Positions 6,825 to 9,410 of a DNA stretch of 9,410 nt are shown in pieces. Positions within the stretch are counted from its first letter, which is position 1. Each line of letters opens with the position of its first letter. The stretch comes from Mariniphaga sp. (lineage in GTDB: Bacteria > Bacteroidota > Bacteroidia > Bacteroidales > Prolixibacteraceae), in contig JABMQB010000415.1 in assembly GCA_013203525.1 (NCBI GenBank), forward strand, positions 1 to 9,410, in the 5' to 3' direction. The position numbers and the translations under genes are program-made. The notes under the pieces were generated by a model, which was given only the letters and a program-made list of their open reading frames with translations, ran no database searches and was not told the origin of the DNA.

Positions 6825-7224
6825 AGAAAAAGTTTATACCTATCAGATTGATTTTGTTGGCCATGTAAATAATATTGTATACATACAGTGGCTCGAAAAC
6901 GGCCGTATGAGAATTCTGGAAGAAATGGGGTATCGGATTGATAAACTTGCCCATAACGCTGGGATTGTCCCCATTTTAATTGAAACCCAAATTCAATATA
7001 CAAGACCTCTTTTCCTGACAAATACGGTTAATGTTGAAATGTGGATTTCAAAACTAAACAATGCATCAGCCATTATGGAATTCAGGTTTTATAACGAGAA
7101 GAAAGAGTTATGTGCTTCTGCTCAGCAAAAGGGATTATTCATTGACCAGAAAATTCAACGCCCGGTTCGAATGTCGCCCGATCACCGTCAGGCATTTGAA
7201 AAATACTTAATTCCGGAAAATTAA
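6805..7224 (+). CDS. Acyl-CoA thioesterase, 4HBT / hot-dog fold
   Basis: Small hot-dog-fold thioesterase (139 residues, the usual size) of the YbgC/FadM/4HBT type, which hydrolyses acyl-CoA or related thioesters. The N-terminal signature YQIDFVGHVNNIVYIQWLENGR is present with D16 as the likely catalytic aspartate, the HVNN turn (20-23), Y26 and E31. Later, PILIETQIQYTRPLFLTNTV is the usual central strand region. The ATG at 6805 lies inside the end of the glycosyltransferase gene (20-base overlap, different frame), which suggests translational coupling. It is the last gene of the run: about 150 bases follow before the next promoter. The substrate is unknown; the standard assignment is acyl-CoA hydrolase. 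Confidence 0.92.
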   Translation: MQKLTFKEKVYTYQIDFVGHVNNIVYIQWLENGRMRILEEMGYRIDKLAHNAGIVPILIETQIQYTRPLFLTNTVNVEMWISKLNNASAIMEFRFYNEKKELCASAQQKGLFIDQKIQRPVRMSPDHRQAFEKYLIPEN

Positions 7225-7302
7225 TATTAATTGAAAAGAATCGGATTAAATCAGCTTTAGTAAAATCAAATTTAAATTACCACACGGCTTTCAATATAAA
7301 CT

Positions 7303-7337
7303 TAGTAAGGGTTTCACTTTGAGTAAAGCCCTCACTA
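7303..7337 (+). terminator. Possible terminator hairpin after the thioesterase gene
   Basis: TAGTAAGGGTTT (7303-7314) can pair with AAAGCCCTCACTA (7325-7337), with one A/C mismatch and one bulged G. A weak T-rich stretch follows at once and a stronger one (TTGTTTTTTT) at 7351-7360. It lies about 80 bases after the stop codon and before the promoter of the riboswitch, where a terminator would be expected. The distance of the T-run makes it imperfect. The rest of 7225-7350 shows nothing else I can support. Confidence 0.35.
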
Positions 7338-7350
7338 TTTATAACTATAA

Positions 7351-7381
7351 TTGTTTTTTTCAAAAATCCATTTTACCTTTG
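7351..7381 (+). promoter_or_regulatory. Promoter of the TPP-riboswitch transcript
   Basis: TTG (7351-7353), 20 bases, then TACCTTTG (7374-7381), an exact match to the Bacteroidota -7 consensus. The expected start is at about 7387, just before the aptamer, so the whole riboswitch is included in the leader. The -7 sequence is the same as that of the mtaB promoter. Confidence 0.7.
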
Positions 7382-7392
7382 ACCTGATATTG

Positions 7393-7475
7393 CAATGGGG
7401 GTGCCTTAATAATTAAGGGCTGAGATCATACCCACTGAACCTGATCCGGATAATGCCGGCGAAGGGAGGGCGAAA
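7393..7475 (+). promoter_or_regulatory. TPP riboswitch (THI element)
   Basis: The conserved aptamer core is complete. GGGGTGCC at 7398-7405 is followed by the P3 stem CCTTAA/TTAAGG (7404-7409 with 7413-7418). CTGAGA at 7420-7425 and TACCC (7429-7433) pair back to the GGGT. GAACCTGATCC begins at 7437, the P5 stem is CCGG/CCGG (7446-7449 with 7456-7459) around ATAATG, and AAGGGA closes the core at 7462-7467. The class binds thiamine pyrophosphate and normally lowers expression of the downstream gene, here the TonB-dependent receptor at 7526. The P1 helix is not obvious next to the core; CAATGG (7393-7398) can pair with CCATTG at 7494-7499. Confidence 0.95.
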
Positions 7476-7496
7476 AAAGGGATAAAACCCACTCCA

Positions 7497-7515
7497 TTGG
7501 TTATTTAATAACCAA
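7497..7515 (+). promoter_or_regulatory. Hairpin between the riboswitch and the receptor start
   Basis: TTGGTTATT and AATAACCAA are exact reverse complements around a single T, giving a stem of 7 to 8 bp with a small loop, ending 10 bases before the ATG at 7526. No U-run follows, so it is not a terminator. Its first three bases are shared with CCATTG (7494-7499), which could pair with the 5' edge of the aptamer, so the two structures exclude each other. It may be the expression platform, acting on translation; this is inference. Confidence 0.4.
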
Positions 7516-7525
7516 ATTATTCAAA

Positions 7526-9410
7526 ATGAAAAAGTTAATTTTTTTACTGCTTTTGCAGTTTTTATCTGTACTAACATTTGCACAGTATAGTTTAAAAGGA
7601 ATTGTGAATAGCAATGGCGAAGCACTTGCCGGTTCAAGTGTAATTATTCTGAACACCTATAATGGACAGTCTACAAATTCGGATGGAAAGTTTGAATTCA
7701 GAAACCTTAAACAGGGTGAGTATAAACTAAGAATTTCTTTTATTGGTTATGAAGAAAAAACAATTCAGGTAAATCTGAATAAAAATGTGGAGCTGGATAT
7801 TAATTTGGAATCATCGGTTATTTTCACCGATGAAGTTTTAATTGAAGGAACTCGTGCAAAAGATAAAACTCCGGTAGCATACACCAATATTTCAGGTGAT
7901 AAAATTGCCAATCAAAATATGGGCCAGGATATTCCGTACTTACTTTCTTTAACACCTTCGTTTGTTGCAACATCTGATGCAGGAGCTGGTGTTGGCTATA
8001 CTAATTTCCGTATAAGAGGAACCGATATGAACCGTATTAATGTAACTGTTAATGGCATCCCACTAAACGATGCTGAATCTCATGGCACCTGGTTTGTGGA
8101 CCTGCCGGACATGGCATCATCGCTAGAAAATGTGCAGGTACAACGAGGTGTTGGAACCTCATCAAACGGGGCAGCGGCATTTGGTGCTACCATAAACCTT
8201 CAAACCAATACTATTAAAAAAGATGCATATGCAGAATATAAAACCGCTGCAGGTTCTTTTAATACATTTAAAAATACTGTTATTGCCGGCACAGGCCTAT
8301 TCAATAAAAAATTTACCGTTAATGCAAGGCTTTCCAAAGTTTCATCCAATGGTTTTATTGACCGGTCATCCAGCGACCTGAAATCGTTTTTTATTTCGGC
8401 AGGATATTTTTCTGAGAACACAGTTCTTAAGGCTAACATTTCCTCAGGCTTCGAAGAAACCTACCAGGCATGGTCGGGAATCCCATCAGTAAGGTTGAAT
8501 AATGATAATGAAGGAATGTTGAGGTATGGCGAGCATTGGTTGTACACCCAGGATCAAACTTCTGAAATGATTAACTCTAAAAGCAGAACCTACAATTATT
8601 ACACATACTCTAATCAGGTCGACCATTATCAGCAGGATCATTATCAACTTCACTTTTCGCACCGTTTTAATGCCTGGTTAAACCTGATTGCTGCTTTGCA
8701 TTACACCTATGGAAGAGGCTATTATGAGAACTATAAAGAAGATGAGGATTTTGCTGATTACCGTATGCCCTACCCTGTTGTGGGTTCAGAAACTATTGAA
8801 TCGACGGATTTGGTAAACCGTAAATGGCTCGACAACGATTTTTACGGGATGACCTTTTCGATGAATTATCAGAAAAATAAAAATGACCTGACAATTGGAG
8901 GTGGATGGAATACATACGATGGCCGTCACTTTGGGAAAATTATATGGGCAAAATATTATGGCGAAGCTGACATAGACCATAATTGGTATGATGGAAATGG
9001 TATAAAAAAAGATTTTAACCTTTACTCAAAATACAATTATCAGTTAACTGAAAAACTTAACCTGTTTGCTGATTTACAATTCAGGTATATTAATTATGAA
9101 ATAACAGGAATTGATGATGACCTGCGCGATATTGCACAAACACATACATTCAATTTTTTCAATCCTAAATTTGGTGTATTTATAAAACCCGCATCCAATC
9201 AGGAAGCTTATCTTTCTTATGCCCGTGGAAACCGTGAACCAAACCGGAGTAATTATGTTGATGCAGCTCCAGGAACAAATCCCCCGGTTCATGAATCACT
9301 GAATGATTTTGAAGCAGGTTATAATTTTCGCTCAAATTCATTTTCAGCCGGAGTTAACTTGTATTATATGAATTATAAGAACCAACTTATTCTAACAGGC
9401 GAAATAAATG
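7526..9410 (+). CDS. TonB-dependent outer-membrane receptor, probable thiamine transporter (3' end outside window)
   Basis: Outer-membrane receptor that uses TonB energy to import a scarce substrate. 628 codons are visible with no stop or frameshift; the C-terminal barrel strands are missing. A signal peptide spans residues 1-19 (hydrophobic core LIFLLLLQFL, end TFAQ). Residues 22-95 are a carboxypeptidase-regulatory-like domain (GIVNSNGEALAGSSV, NSDGKFEFRNL, SFIGYEEKTI). TDEVLIEG (101-108) may be the TonB box. The plug domain follows with NFRIRGTD (160-167), VNGIPLNDAESHG and QVQRGVGTSSNGAAAFGATINLQT, then the beta-barrel. The TPP riboswitch in its leader indicates thiamine or a thiamine precursor as substrate; riboswitch-controlled receptors of this kind (OMthi/Omr1, often with the PnuT permease) are known in Bacteroidota. 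A partner permease would be expected to the right of the window. The start is supported by the signal peptide. Confidence 0.93.
   Translation, partial: MKKLIFLLLLQFLSVLTFAQYSLKGIVNSNGEALAGSSVIILNTYNGQSTNSDGKFEFRNLKQGEYKLRISFIGYEEKTIQVNLNKNVELDINLESSVIFTDEVLIEGTRAKDKTPVAYTNISGDKIANQNMGQDIPYLLSLTPSFVATSDAGAGVGYTNFRIRGTDMNRINVTVNGIPLNDAESHGTWFVDLPDMASSLENVQVQRGVGTSSNGAAAFGATINLQTNTIKKDAYAEYKTAAGSFNTFKNTVIAGTGLFNKKFTVNARLSKVSSNGFIDRSSSDLKSFFISAGYFSENTVLKANISSGFEETYQAWSGIPSVRLNNDNEGMLRYGEHWLYTQDQTSEMINSKSRTYNYYTYSNQVDHYQQDHYQLHFSHRFNAWLNLIAALHYTYGRGYYENYKEDEDFADYRMPYPVVGSETIESTDLVNRKWLDNDFYGMTFSMNYQKNKNDLTIGGGWNTYDGRHFGKIIWAKYYGEADIDHNWYDGNGIKKDFNLYSKYNYQLTEKLNLFADLQFRYINYEITGIDDDLRDIAQTHTFNFFNPKFGVFIKPASNQEAYLSYARGNREPNRSNYVDAAPGTNPPVHESLNDFEAGYNFRSNSFSAGVNLYYMNYKNQLILTGEIN

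Noticed and set aside
8200..9292. Minus-strand frames of 64 to 79 codons inside the TonB-dependent receptor
   Set aside because: The plus-strand receptor frame is open through the whole region with plug and barrel features; these are antisense shadows.
1..9410. CRISPR array, insertion sequence, prophage, toxin-antitoxin or defence system
   Set aside because: I saw no regularly spaced repeats, transposase motifs, terminal inverted repeats around a gene, integrase or defence-type domains. Composition looks even across the window.

Overview
This window looks like ordinary chromosomal DNA from a Bacteroidota bacterium, perhaps near Bacteroidales/Marinilabiliales, although the sequence alone does not fix the order. 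The DNA is AT-rich. Start codons follow A-rich stretches rather than strong Shine-Dalgarno sites. Three well-placed promoters match the Bacteroidota pattern (TTG or TTTG, about 19-20 bases, then TAnnTTTG). The last gene encodes a TonB-dependent receptor with an N-terminal carboxypeptidase-regulatory-like domain, which is typical of this phylum.

Left end (1-1529, minus strand): the window opens inside a tRNA gene, of which only the first 20 bases are visible. A consensus promoter sits about 70 bases upstream, directly after the stop codon of folC (folate polyglutamylation). The leader between promoter and tRNA can form two hairpins. folC is divergent from the next gene, phoH.

Centre (1530-7224, plus strand): phoH encodes a PIN-PhoH fusion (predicted RNase plus ATPase/helicase). 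A 245-base gap follows, holding a 10-bp inverted repeat that overlaps a perfect -7 motif, a doubtful 58-codon ORF and a good promoter. Then comes a compact five-gene run, probably one operon: mtaB (tRNA ms2t6A methylthiotransferase), an inositol-monophosphatase-family phosphatase, an uncharacterised helical protein, a family 2 glycosyltransferase, and a 4HBT thioesterase whose start overlaps the glycosyltransferase end by 20 bases. The genes do not form one obvious pathway.

Right end (7225-9410, plus strand): after a possible terminator hairpin come a consensus promoter, a complete TPP (thiamine pyrophosphate) riboswitch aptamer, and a TonB-dependent receptor cut by the window edge after 628 codons. 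The riboswitch strongly implies that the receptor imports thiamine or a thiamine precursor across the outer membrane and is shut off when TPP is plentiful.

I did not find a clearly new multi-gene system. The most interesting unexplained items are the double-hairpin tRNA leader, the operator-like repeat upstream of mtaB, the uncharacterised 164-codon ORF, and the possible expression platform of the riboswitch.
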